Assembly (NCBI GenBank): GCA_964396165.1
Contig: CAYNEF010000002.1
Coordinates: 52,683 to 116,682 of the forward strand
Length of the DNA stretch: 64,000 nucleotides
Source of the DNA: CALCZU01 sp964396165
GTDB taxonomy: Bacteria; Bdellovibrionota; FAC87; UBA2466
Direction of reading: 5' to 3'
The notes beneath the pieces were generated by a model. That model did not search any database. It was not told the origin of the DNA and saw only the letters and a list, made by a program, of their open reading frames with translations. Shown in pieces: positions 33,281 through 41,730 of the stretch. The position numbers and the translations under genes are program-made. How positions within the stretch are numbered: position 1 is the stretch's first letter; every line of letters starts with the position of its first letter.

Positions 33281-33817
33281 ATGTTTTTCAGAGCTTTCAT
33301 ACTAATCATTATTTTTATCACATCCCATTTATTTGCAGGATCGGTGGAAGACCAAGTCAAATCCAGACTACCCTCGCTCATTGAAGAAATTAAAACTCTT
33401 GCGAGCAATCCTAAACTGATTGAAGAAGTCGCAAAATACAACGCAAACCCGCCAGAGGAATTTAAACAGTTTGACAACAATAACTGGAAAAAACTTTCCG
33501 TACGCGATCCAAAAGTAAAAGCTCTAACAGAAAATGAAGCAGCTCAGATTTTAAAACAAAATAAAAAGCCCTACTTTTCAGAAGCTTTTATTTCTGCCGC
33601 AGATGGTTTCAAAGTAGCTTTTTTAAGCAAAACTTCAAATTGGAACCACAAAGGCAAACCCAAACATGACGTGCCGATGCAAGGAAAGGTTTGGACTGGC
33701 AAGTTGGAACTGGATGAGTCCACAGGTGTACAACAAATTCAATTAGCAGTGCCTATTCTAATGGAAGGTAAACCGATTGGAAGTTTAGTCATTGGCATTG
33801 CAGTGGCAAAATTATGA
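33281..33817 (+). CDS. Periplasmic single-Cache (PDC-type) sensor protein
   Basis: A 178-residue protein with signal peptide (FRAFILIIIFITSHLFA). The mature part follows the Cache/PDC pattern: long N-terminal helix, EVAKYNANPPE, LSVRDPKVKALTENEAAQIL, YFSEAFISAADGFKVAFLS, then IQLAVPILMEGKPIGSLVIGIAVAKL. Such domains bind small ligands, but usually as part of a receptor. Here the domain is free-standing. Its stop lies 8 bases before the kinase start, and the kinase ribosome site is inside its end. It probably passes a periplasmic signal to the kinase. Confidence 0.7.
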   Translation: MFFRAFILIIIFITSHLFAGSVEDQVKSRLPSLIEEIKTLASNPKLIEEVAKYNANPPEEFKQFDNNNWKKLSVRDPKVKALTENEAAQILKQNKKPYFSEAFISAADGFKVAFLSKTSNWNHKGKPKHDVPMQGKVWTGKLELDESTGVQQIQLAVPILMEGKPIGSLVIGIAVAKL

Positions 33818-33824
33818 GGATTCA

Positions 33825-35285
33825 GTGCTAGATCACAGAATTGAAAATCAAAAATATGTAGCGCCCAAACTGCCCTTTTTTCATTTGGCATTGATGACAC
33901 TTTTTAGTTTTGTATTTGTGGGAGCTAACGCCCTTCTCGTCGTTAATTCACAAACTAAATTAAAAAATGAACTCAAAAAAATTGAATATCTGGAAGATCT
34001 GGAAAAAAGCGTTCAATTAATCGCGCAAGATTTGATCACTAGTGCAAAAATGGGTACTTATAGCGGTTCGATTAGCTGGGAAAATAATTATCAGGAGCTT
34101 GAATCTAAGATTGAATCCCAATTTAAAGCAATCTTTGATTTTTATCCGGATTTTCAATTACACCCTGATGTCATTCATTTGAGACAAACTTTAACAAAAC
34201 TGCATCAGATCCATTACAAAGCGTTTGATTTAGTCCGTGAAAAAAAATTAGAAGAAGCACAGCTTTTGCTATTCAGCGTTAAATACGAAAAATTGATGCT
34301 TGAATTTGAATCTGGAATAGAGAAATTCTGCACTATAGCCGATCAATACCAAACGATTGCGACTACTACCATTGCGAAAAATGGTAAGTGGCAAATCGCA
34401 GTTTCCATTTTAGTTCTCCCCCTTCTCTTTCTGGTCTGGCTTGGATTTTTCAATATCATCAACAAATGGAAAGCTGAAATAAGCAAAATCAATTTTTCTC
34501 TCGATGAAACAGTAAATGAGCGTACTGCCGCCCTGGAAGAACAAAGGCTAAAGAGCATCCAGGCCTCAAGACTTGCCACACTGGGTGAGATGTCCGGAGG
34601 CATTGCACACGACATCAATAACCCCCTTTCTATTATCTTGGGCAAATGCAAAATTTTGAAAAGAAAAATAGGCGCAGGACAAATTACCATACCCGAAATA
34701 CAGACTGAAATAGATAAGATTGAAGCTACTTCACATAGAATTTATAAAATCGTCAAGGGTTTCTGGGCGCTTTCAAGAAATGCAGAGAACGATCCTTTTG
34801 TAGCGTTTTCAGTGCAAATGATTGTGGATGATTCCCTGGAACTGTGCCAGGAAAAATTTAAAATTTTAGAAATCCCCTTGCAAATTAAAATCGAAGAAAA
34901 CTTAAAAGTTTACTGCCGTGAAGCACAGATGGGACAAGTATTGTTAAATTTGCTTAACAACGCACGCGATGCTGTTCAAACACTTCCGGAAAAATGGGTA
35001 AGGCTAGAGGCCATTACTGTTCAGTCAAAGGTTGTGATTCGTGTCACAGACAGTGGCAAAGGAATACCCGAAGATATCCAGAGTAAATTAATGACGCCAT
35101 TTTTTACCACGAAAGAAGTCGGCAAAGGTACAGGACTGGGTTTAAGTATTAGTAAAAATATCGTGGAAAAACACCAGGGCAAAATGTATATCGCCCAAGA
35201 CTCAACAAACACCTGCTTCGTCATCGAACTTCCTACACTAGAAAATTTCGTTCTCCCTGCAGAAACCCAAAAGCAAGCCGCATAA
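33825..35285 (+). CDS. Membrane sensor histidine kinase
   Basis: A 486-residue protein from the GTG at 33825, chosen because GAGG stands eight bases upstream; a TTG at 33792 would overlap the Cache gene. Two membrane helices (LALMTLFSFVFVGANALLVV; WQIAVSILVLPLLFLVWLGF) flank a helical periplasmic region of ~150 residues. A coiled coil follows, then the H-box GGIAHDINNPLS, the N-box NLLNNARDAVQ, and GKGIPED plus GTGLGLSISKNIV of the ATPase domain. No response regulator is adjacent. It is likely one signalling unit with the upstream Cache protein. Confidence 0.92.
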   Translation: MLDHRIENQKYVAPKLPFFHLALMTLFSFVFVGANALLVVNSQTKLKNELKKIEYLEDLEKSVQLIAQDLITSAKMGTYSGSISWENNYQELESKIESQFKAIFDFYPDFQLHPDVIHLRQTLTKLHQIHYKAFDLVREKKLEEAQLLLFSVKYEKLMLEFESGIEKFCTIADQYQTIATTTIAKNGKWQIAVSILVLPLLFLVWLGFFNIINKWKAEISKINFSLDETVNERTAALEEQRLKSIQASRLATLGEMSGGIAHDINNPLSIILGKCKILKRKIGAGQITIPEIQTEIDKIEATSHRIYKIVKGFWALSRNAENDPFVAFSVQMIVDDSLELCQEKFKILEIPLQIKIEENLKVYCREAQMGQVLLNLLNNARDAVQTLPEKWVRLEAITVQSKVVIRVTDSGKGIPEDIQSKLMTPFFTTKEVGKGTGLGLSISKNIVEKHQGKMYIAQDSTNTCFVIELPTLENFVLPAETQKQAA

Positions 35286-35322
35286 AAAAAAGGGGTACGA
35301 ACCTAAGATGTCCGTACCCCCA
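35284..35322 (-). terminator. Terminator of the zinc-ribbon gene, overlapping the kinase stop
   Basis: Arms GGGGTACG and CGTACCCC pair over a short loop. On the minus strand the stem is followed by eight T's. It begins a few bases after the stop of the minus-strand gene and also covers the stop of the plus-strand kinase. Confidence 0.75.
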
Positions 35323-35337
35323 GAGAGATGTAACAAT

Positions 35338-35532
35338 TTATTTTTTTACTGTGGTGGAACTCTTGCTTGATTTTGAAATGTGCAGAATGGTCGCTTTGTT
35401 ATCTGGAACTTGCACTTCTTCGTCCAATTCAATTTCCATATCAAATAAAAGCTCATCGCACTTGAAGCAGACTGCTTTATTTTGAAAAAGAAATTGGGTT
35501 TTGTTGTTATTGCATACTTTGCATTTCGACAT
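35338..35532 (-). CDS. Small zinc-ribbon protein
   Basis: A 64-residue protein from ATG at 35532 with GGAGG five bases upstream. Two Cys-x2-Cys pairs (KCKVCNNNK and VCFKCDELLF) make a zinc ribbon. The second half is acidic then Ser/Lys-rich. Possibly a transcription- or RNA-binding accessory. A large hairpin lies upstream at 35557-35601 in its probable leader. Confidence 0.6.
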   Translation of the reverse strand: MSKCKVCNNNKTQFLFQNKAVCFKCDELLFDMEIELDEEVQVPDNKATILHISKSSKSSTTVKK

Positions 35533-35914
35533 ACGAACCTCCAAACCGATGCTGTCTGAAGTAAAGACAAGCAGGCACCCTGCCTGTTTGTCTTTACTTC
35601 AGCACTAGCTAAACCAACTACCCCGTAAGTGTTTTACTGGATGATTTTCTTAATGTTCTCTAGCTGCTTATATCTTTGTCGTCTGTCTAAGATGTTGTCT
35701 TCTGATCTAAATATATTCTATTTTGACGCAAAATGGCAAGAACTAAATTATGGAATTTATTGATATATTCGTATTCTAGCAGAATACACCCAAAAGGTAC
35801 GGCATTCCTTTCGTAAATTCGTGCTACCCAATAAATCGATTATTTAGGGGAGCATGAATTTACCAACTGAGGGCAATCGTTTTGAAGCCAGCAAGATCAG
35901 GAATGCCGTACCTT
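35533..35914. other. 382-bp intergenic stretch rich in palindromes
   Basis: It contains a 45-base hairpin (35557-35601), a GTATTCT/AGAATAC palindrome (35771-35787) and a 125-base nested inverted-repeat element (35792-35916). No coding sequence is supported. Confidence 0.7.
35557..35601. repeat. Near-perfect 21-bp-arm hairpin with 3-base loop
   Basis: The arms 35557-35577 and 35581-35601 are complementary except for one G-T wobble-type pair, with loop CCC; the core is GACAAGCAGGCA. No T run follows on either strand, so it is not an obvious terminator. It sits 25 bases upstream of the zinc-ribbon gene start. Confidence 0.75.
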
Positions 35915-35916
35915 TT
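35792..35916. repeat. 125-bp nested palindromic element (MITE/REP-like)
   Basis: Outer arms AAAAGGTACGGCATTCCT (35792-35809) and AGGAATGCCGTACCTTTT (35899-35916) are exact 18-base complements. Inside, TAAATTCGTGCT pairs with AGCATGAATTTA (11 of 12), and the centre has AATAAATCGATTATT. The right arm includes the stop codon of the cupredoxin-like gene. A related arm (18 of 19 bases) is at 46306-46325. Confidence 0.75.
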
Positions 35917-36892
35917 AGAATTGGAATTCTAGGGGTTTGGTTTCGGGGCCCCAGGTGATTTTCTTTTCACGCATCCCTAGTCTCTCATGTTGGATTTGCA
36001 CCACGTAATCCCCGTAAGGAAGGTTGGGAATATTAAATTTTCCATTAGTGTCTGTGATCGAAAAGTACGGGTGGTCCACTACCCACAGATACGCATTCAT
36101 CCAAGGATGCACATCGCACTTAATCCGTACGGCATCTTCAGCTTTCGTAAACTTCTTTTCAACCACGCTTCCTTTTGTAGGCATGCCATTATTAAACTTT
36201 GGGTTTAATTTAGCCAGTCCATTCACATTATGCAGAAACGGATCGCTATTGATCATTTGAAATGGCTGTCCCACCTGCACTGCCAGAACATGTGGTGAAT
36301 AAACGCAACCCGATTGATTTAAAACCACGGGTTGCATGGGTACCGAGTACGTTGCTTTAGGGTTTAAACCTTCTTTGATAGTAACAAATACATTGGCTAG
36401 TGCCTTATCCGCATTGACCACAATCGTTTCGACAGGCATTTCCACATCGCCCGATTCTTTTCTACATTCCGGTGTCATACGATAGGTTAGCTGTTTGGGA
36501 GGTGAAGTCGCAAGTTTCACAAAACCCGTTAGTCCCGGAACGGTAACTGTGTACGAATCATTGATTACTGATTCCTGTTTTTTTTTCTCATTTTTATTTT
36601 GAGAAGGAATACTGACAACGATTTCTGGTTTTGGATCGGGAGACAAAAGGGGAGCTTTAGGCAATCCTTCCACCGTTTTTTTATCGGAGGCACGTGCCAT
36701 GGGTAACGGCTGGGCCGCCTTGCCAGTGTCTACTTGCGTAGCTGTTTCTTGTTGGGATTGCTTGTTATTGTGGTCGCTATCGCTTGCTTCATCGAGGCGC
36801 TCTCTCGTATTGGTGTCGCGAGAACTCGAGTATAAATACCCGAGAAGCGCTCCCACGAAAAAGATAAATAATATCCCGAACGTTTTCTTCAT
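35915..36892 (-). CDS. Membrane-anchored cupredoxin-like protein, paralogue of the one at 3246
   Basis: A 325-residue protein. It has an N-terminal membrane helix (KKTFGILFIFFVGALLGYLY), a ~100-residue low-complexity charged linker, then the same core as the 3246-3926 protein: TYRMTPECRKE, SGCVYSPHVLAVQV, NSDPFLHNVNG, KFNNGMPTKGS and KCDVHPWMNAYLWVVDHPYF. The putative copper ligands His, Cys, His and Met are all kept. The end is again a carboxypeptidase-regulatory-like sandwich. It is probably tethered to the inner membrane rather than free. The gene has no oxidase neighbour; the next gene downstream on the same strand is far away. Confidence 0.7.
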   Translation of the reverse strand: MKKTFGILFIFFVGALLGYLYSSSRDTNTRERLDEASDSDHNNKQSQQETATQVDTGKAAQPLPMARASDKKTVEGLPKAPLLSPDPKPEIVVSIPSQNKNEKKKQESVINDSYTVTVPGLTGFVKLATSPPKQLTYRMTPECRKESGDVEMPVETIVVNADKALANVFVTIKEGLNPKATYSVPMQPVVLNQSGCVYSPHVLAVQVGQPFQMINSDPFLHNVNGLAKLNPKFNNGMPTKGSVVEKKFTKAEDAVRIKCDVHPWMNAYLWVVDHPYFSITDTNGKFNIPNLPYGDYVVQIQHERLGMREKKITWGPETKPLEFQF

Positions 36893-36930
36893 GAGGGGAT
36901 ACTATTTCGACAGCCCTGTCCGTGCAAGGC

Positions 36931-39354
36931 TTAGTGCGCTGAAGTACTAGGGCGCGGACCCACAACAGGTGTTTCTGCTGGCGGAATCGCGGCTTCTGTC
37001 TTTGCGGGTGTTCCGATAAAGACCTGGTCTGTGACGAGAGCGTGTCTTAAAACTTGATCGACATGGCTGACATCGACAATTTCCAGACAATCCAAAATTA
37101 CTTTTGGAACGTCTTTCAAATCTTTCACATTGTCTTTAGGAATGAGAATTTTCTTTACGCCGCCTCTATGGGCCGCAAAAAGTTTTTCTTTGAGTCCGCC
37201 AATGGGAAGAACATTTCCTCTCAATGTGATTTCACCAGTCATTGCCACATCTTTACTGACGGGCTTGTTGGTGAGCGCACTGACAAGGGCAGTCGCCATT
37301 GTGATCCCAGCAGAAGGTCCGTCTTTAGGGATAGCACCTTCAGGAACATGGATATGGATATCCAATTTCTGATAGAAATCGGGTTCAAGCCCCAAGAGTG
37401 TTGCGCGAGAACGCACATAACTCATTGCTGCTTGCGCAGACTCCTGCATCACATCGCCAAGCTTACCCGTGATGGTAAGTTTTCCCTTACCAGGCAACTG
37501 CAAGACTTCAATTGTAAGCATGTCGCCACCGGTTTCGGTGTACGCAAGTCCGTTACAGAGACCCACTTCAGAATTTTCTTCCGTTTTCTGGTAACGGTAT
37601 TTTTCGGAGCCTAAAAGCTCTTGTATCGTTTTTACCGTTACGATTGTTTTTTCTTTTTTGGAATCTTTCTTTGTCCATTCGCGCGCTACTTTACGGCAAA
37701 CAGATCCGATTTGACGTTCCAAGCTTCTCACGCCTGCCTCTTTAGTATAGTGGCGGATGATGTACTCGGTGCTTTCCGTTGGAATTTCGACGATGTCTTT
37801 CGTGATTCCGTTTCTCTCAATCTGTTTAGAAATGAGATGTTTTTCGGAGATTTTGATTTTTTCTTCTTCCGTATATCCGGAGAGGTTAATCACTTCAAGT
37901 CTGTCTAGAAGCGCCCAAGGGATCTGGTGTGCTGCATTTGCAGTCGTAATGAACATGACGTTGGATAAGTCATATTCGACTTCCAGATAATGGTCCGAGA
38001 AATACTTGTTTTGTTCTGGATCGAGTACTTCTAAAAGTGCGCTAGAAGGATCGCCTCTAAAATCTGTGCTCATTTTGTCTATTTCATCGAGAAGAATAAC
38101 AGGATTATTGGTTCCCGCTTTTTTCATCCCTTGAATGAGCTTACCCGGCATCGCGCCGATGTAGGTACGACGGTGTCCTCTGATTTCAGCTTCATCTCTC
38201 ACGCCGCCAAGCGCGATCTTGATGAAATTTCTGCCAATAGAACGGGCAATGGAACGAGCAAGGGAAGTTTTACCTACCCCTGGAGGGCCCGCAAGACACA
38301 AGATAGGTCCCGGGCTCTTTTCTACAAGGCTTTGGACTGCCAAATGTTCCAAAATTCTTTCTTTTACTTTCTTTAAGCCGTAATGATCTTCATCCAGAAC
38401 ACTTTCGGCCAAATCAACGTCAATTTTGTCTTCTGTCTTTTCAGACCAGGGAAGATTGAGTAGCCAATCGAGGTAATTTCTGACAACAGTAGCTTCAGCT
38501 GCCATAGGAGACATGAGCTTTAGCTTTTTTACCTCTGCTTTGGCTTTTTTCGTGGCTTCTTCACCCATCTTTTTCTTTTTGATGAGTTTTTCTAATTCGT
38601 AGATTTCATTTTTGAACTCGTCTCTTTCACCGAGTTCTTTTTGAATCGCCGCCATCTGCTCATTCAGGTAGTACTCTTTTTGAGAGCGCTCCATCTGCTT
38701 TTTCACGCGGCTTCTGATTTTCTTTTCAACCTGAAGGATTTCAATTTCTCCTTCAATAAGCTGAAACAGTCTTTCCAGACGTTTACACGCATCTGTCATT
38801 TCCAAAAGCTTTTGCTTTTCTTCGACCTTGATATTTAAGTGCGGGATAATCGTATCGGAAAGTTTGGAAGGATCGTCAATCGACATTGCCGACATCATCA
38901 GTTCCGGCGGAATGCGTTTATTCAGCTTCACGTAATTTTCAAATACAGTTTTGGTGCCACGGATAAAAGCTTCAGCTTCTACCATAGAAGACACGCCTTC
39001 ATCCAAGGGCTCGCCTTCCACACGGAATGCCATGTCTTTTTCGATATATTTCGTAATACGTACGCGCTGTACGCCTTCTACAAGAACTTTTAGTGTTCCG
39101 TCTGGCAGTCTCAAAAGCTGGATAATGTTCGCAAGTGTACCAATGGAATAAATATCTTTTTCATCCGGATTGTTATTTTGAGCTTTTTTCTGCGCAGATA
39201 AAATGATCTGCTTTCGGTTGCTCATGGCTTCTTCTAAAGCGCGGATGGATTTTTCCCGGCCCACGAATAACGGAACTACCATGTGGGGGAATACGATAAT
39301 GTCTCGTAAGGGGAGTAAAGAATAGACTTCGACATCGCCTGATTTCTTATTCAT
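36931..39354 (-). CDS. lon: ATP-dependent protease Lon
   Basis: An 807-residue protease that degrades damaged and regulatory proteins. It has the N-terminal LAN domain (YSLLPLRDIIVFPHMVVPL), Walker A GPPGVGKTSLAR, Walker B VILLDEIDKM, and the C-terminal protease domain with catalytic Ser in PKDGPSAGITMATAL and Lys downstream. I start at 39354 (MNKKSGDVEV) because GAGGAG lies eight bases upstream; the upstream in-frame start would add an unconserved 12 residues. A short Pro/Ala-rich tail follows the protease domain. It forms a quality-control block with clpX, clpP and tig but has its own 343-base upstream gap. Confidence 0.97.
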   Translation of the reverse strand: MNKKSGDVEVYSLLPLRDIIVFPHMVVPLFVGREKSIRALEEAMSNRKQIILSAQKKAQNNNPDEKDIYSIGTLANIIQLLRLPDGTLKVLVEGVQRVRITKYIEKDMAFRVEGEPLDEGVSSMVEAEAFIRGTKTVFENYVKLNKRIPPELMMSAMSIDDPSKLSDTIIPHLNIKVEEKQKLLEMTDACKRLERLFQLIEGEIEILQVEKKIRSRVKKQMERSQKEYYLNEQMAAIQKELGERDEFKNEIYELEKLIKKKKMGEEATKKAKAEVKKLKLMSPMAAEATVVRNYLDWLLNLPWSEKTEDKIDVDLAESVLDEDHYGLKKVKERILEHLAVQSLVEKSPGPILCLAGPPGVGKTSLARSIARSIGRNFIKIALGGVRDEAEIRGHRRTYIGAMPGKLIQGMKKAGTNNPVILLDEIDKMSTDFRGDPSSALLEVLDPEQNKYFSDHYLEVEYDLSNVMFITTANAAHQIPWALLDRLEVINLSGYTEEEKIKISEKHLISKQIERNGITKDIVEIPTESTEYIIRHYTKEAGVRSLERQIGSVCRKVAREWTKKDSKKEKTIVTVKTIQELLGSEKYRYQKTEENSEVGLCNGLAYTETGGDMLTIEVLQLPGKGKLTITGKLGDVMQESAQAAMSYVRSRATLLGLEPDFYQKLDIHIHVPEGAIPKDGPSAGITMATALVSALTNKPVSKDVAMTGEITLRGNVLPIGGLKEKLFAAHRGGVKKILIPKDNVKDLKDVPKVILDCLEIVDVSHVDQVLRHALVTDQVFIGTPAKTEAAIPPAETPVVGPRPSTSAH

Positions 39355-39697
39355 ACGTGTAACTCCTCTTTTTGAGGTTTGTTTTTTCAATTTTATTTAT
39401 ATTCTTTTTTTTAATGATGCGGTTGAAGTAGATTACCCACCCCCACCGATTACTTAAATTATAACCACAATTAACTAAAAAGTACTCGAGAAGTTTATGG
39501 GACGGGGCCCAGAGAGTTTTCAAAATTGTCGTGACTTTTGTGTAAAAAGGAATTTCTTTTTTAGTGGGGATCAAATGTTAATTGTGTCGCGCAGGACGCC
39601 TGCGCGAGTTAAACTCGACCACTACGTAGTCTCGCAATGTCAGCAAAAGATTAATTTGAATGGAAGTAGGTAGAACGCTGCGGCTAGTAAAATAGAC
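39355..39697. other. 343-bp intergenic stretch between clpX and lon
   Basis: It contains a perfect hairpin CGCGCAGG-ACG-CCTGCGCG (39588-39606), the adjacent palindrome CGAGTTAAACTCG and ACTACGTAGT (around 39632). A TATAAT-like box for lon lies around 39460. None has a T run, so ClpX termination is not obvious. No gene is supported. Confidence 0.5.
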
Positions 39698-40975
39698 TCA
39701 GCCGTTCTCCACTTTTTTGGAAGGAGGCGTATCCTCAGTCCCGAATACCATCTTTGGTTTCTCATGCTTGGAGATGACTGCCTCATCCACAATGCATTCC
39801 ACTAAATTTGGAATGGAGGGAAGCTCATACATCACATCAAGCATAGAGTGTTCGAGAATGGATCTCAGACCGCGCGCACCTGTTTTTGATTTCATCGCTT
39901 CGCGTGCGATCATTTTTAATGCCGAGTCTTCGAACTTGAGTTTCACATTCTCAAATTCAAACAGCTTTTGATATTGTTTTACAATTGCATTTTTAGGCTC
40001 GGTCAAAATTTTCACAAGTGCTGTTTCGTCGAGTTCATCGAGTGTCGCAACAACTGGCAGACGTCCGATGAATTCAGGAATCAGTCCAAAACGCATCAGA
40101 TCTTCCGGCTGCACTTTGTGCAATGGATTTTCCTTCGTCTTGTCGTTTTGTCCTTTTACTTCAGCACCAATTCCCATTCCTTTTTTGTGTGTACGGCCTT
40201 CGATTACTTTGTCGAGACCAACGAAAGCTCCGCCCACAATAAAGAGAATGTTACCCGTATCCACCTGCAAGAATTCCTGCTGAGGGTGTTTTCTTCCGCC
40301 CTTCGGGGGAACGTTTGCACGGGTTCCTTCAAAGATTTTTAAGAGCGCTTGCTGAACCCCTTCACCGGATACGTCGCGCGTGATGGATGGGTTTTCACCT
40401 TTGCGTGCAATCTTGTCGATTTCGTCGACATACACGATACCTTTTTGCGCTTTTTCAATATCGTAGTCTGCTGCTTGAAGAAGATAGAGAATAATATTTT
40501 CTACGTCTTCGCCGACATAACCTGCTTCAGTCAGAGTCGTAGCGTCTACGATTGTGAACGGTACTTTTAAAAGACGAGCTAATGTTTGCGCAAGCAAGGT
40601 CTTGCCACTTCCGGTTGGACCCACAAGCAAGATATTGCTCTTTGCGAGTTCCACACCATCGGCACCTTTACCGCTGTTTTGAATTCTTTTGTAATGATTG
40701 TGTACGGCGACGGACAATGTTTTCTTGGCTCTGTCTTGCCCGATTACGAATTCGTCTAGTACCGCTTTAATTTCAGAAGGCTTGGGAACTTTGGTTGTCC
40801 CGGTTTTGATGTCTTCTTTTTGCGCTTCTTCGCGGATGATGTCATTGCATAACTCAATACACTCATCGCAAATATGTACGGTGGGACCTGCAATCAGTTT
40901 CTTAACTTCTCGTTGGCTTTTTCCACAGAAGCTACAAACCAGATTTCCAAATGTGTCTGAATCTCGACGGCTCAT
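39698..40975 (-). CDS. clpX: ClpX, ATPase subunit of ClpXP protease
   Basis: A 425-residue AAA+ unfoldase. It has the zinc-binding N-domain (LVCSFCGKSQREV, HICDECIELC), Walker A GPTGSGKTLLAQ, Walker B GIVYVDEIDKI, the pore loop GYVGEDVE and the ClpP-contact IGF-type loop region (GLIPEFIGRLPV). It feeds substrates to ClpP, whose gene is 8 bases upstream. The N-terminal four-Cys finger is intact. Confidence 0.97.
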   Translation of the reverse strand: MSRRDSDTFGNLVCSFCGKSQREVKKLIAGPTVHICDECIELCNDIIREEAQKEDIKTGTTKVPKPSEIKAVLDEFVIGQDRAKKTLSVAVHNHYKRIQNSGKGADGVELAKSNILLVGPTGSGKTLLAQTLARLLKVPFTIVDATTLTEAGYVGEDVENIILYLLQAADYDIEKAQKGIVYVDEIDKIARKGENPSITRDVSGEGVQQALLKIFEGTRANVPPKGGRKHPQQEFLQVDTGNILFIVGGAFVGLDKVIEGRTHKKGMGIGAEVKGQNDKTKENPLHKVQPEDLMRFGLIPEFIGRLPVVATLDELDETALVKILTEPKNAIVKQYQKLFEFENVKLKFEDSALKMIAREAMKSKTGARGLRSILEHSMLDVMYELPSIPNLVECIVDEAVISKHEKPKMVFGTEDTPPSKKVENG

Positions 40976-40983
40976 TGAAACTC

Positions 40984-41643
40984 CTATTTTTTGCGTTGGC
41001 TCACTACGTGATCTACGAGTCCATACGCTTTCGCTTCATCTGCTGACATATATCTATCACGATCCGTATCTTTTTCTATCTTATCGTACGGCTGTCCCGA
41101 ATGATTGACCAGTATATGATTCAATTTTTCTTTCAATAGAAGAATCTGCTTGGCTTGAATTGCAATGTCTGTCGCTTGTCCTTGAGCACCACCAAGAGGT
41201 TGGTGAATCATGATTTGCGAGTGGGGCAGAGAATATCTTTTGCCTTTTGTTCCTGCAGTCAAAAGCAGAGCCCCCATACTTGCAGCTAAACCTGTGCAGT
41301 AGGTGCAAACATCTGGCTTAATATATTGCATCATATCGTAAATGCCGAGCCCGGCAGAAACGCTGCCTCCTGGGCTGTTGATATAGATATGGATGTCTGA
41401 TTCTGGATCTTCCGATTCCAAAAAGAGAAGTTGTGCGATCATTAAGTTCGCAACTGCGTCATTTACCTCGGTACCCAGAAAGATAATTCTTTCTTTAAGT
41501 AGTCGAGAATAAATATCAAAACTTCTCTCTCCTCTGGGTGTCTGTTCGACAACCATGGGAACAAGATAACTATTACGTGTTTCTTGTTGAGCTGCTTCGA
41601 CTGCTTGTGCGTATTCTTTTGCTATAGACTTGAGGCCGGACAT
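40984..41643 (-). CDS. clpP: ClpP, proteolytic subunit of Clp protease
   Basis: A 219-residue serine protease forming the ClpXP chamber. The triad is S122 (LAASMGALLLTAG), H147 (SQIMIHQPLGG) and D196 (DTDRDRYMS). The protein is some 15-25 residues longer at the N-terminus than the E. coli mature form, as a propeptide-like leader. It is 8 bases upstream of clpX and 87 bases downstream of tig. Confidence 0.97.
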   Translation of the reverse strand: MSGLKSIAKEYAQAVEAAQQETRNSYLVPMVVEQTPRGERSFDIYSRLLKERIIFLGTEVNDAVANLMIAQLLFLESEDPESDIHIYINSPGGSVSAGLGIYDMMQYIKPDVCTYCTGLAASMGALLLTAGTKGKRYSLPHSQIMIHQPLGGAQGQATDIAIQAKQILLLKEKLNHILVNHSGQPYDKIEKDTDRDRYMSADEAKAYGLVDHVVSQRKK

Positions 41644-41730
41644 GGAGTTACCCCCCTAGATTGTTTATTGTACCTAAAGGTAGGCCAACATTACAAGACT
41701 CGGGGCCTCTAACTCTCAAGAATTTATCTA

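Noticed and set aside
37054..37614. 186-residue plus-strand frame inside lon
   Set aside because: Antisense to the conserved Lon protease domain, with His/Phe-rich shadow composition.
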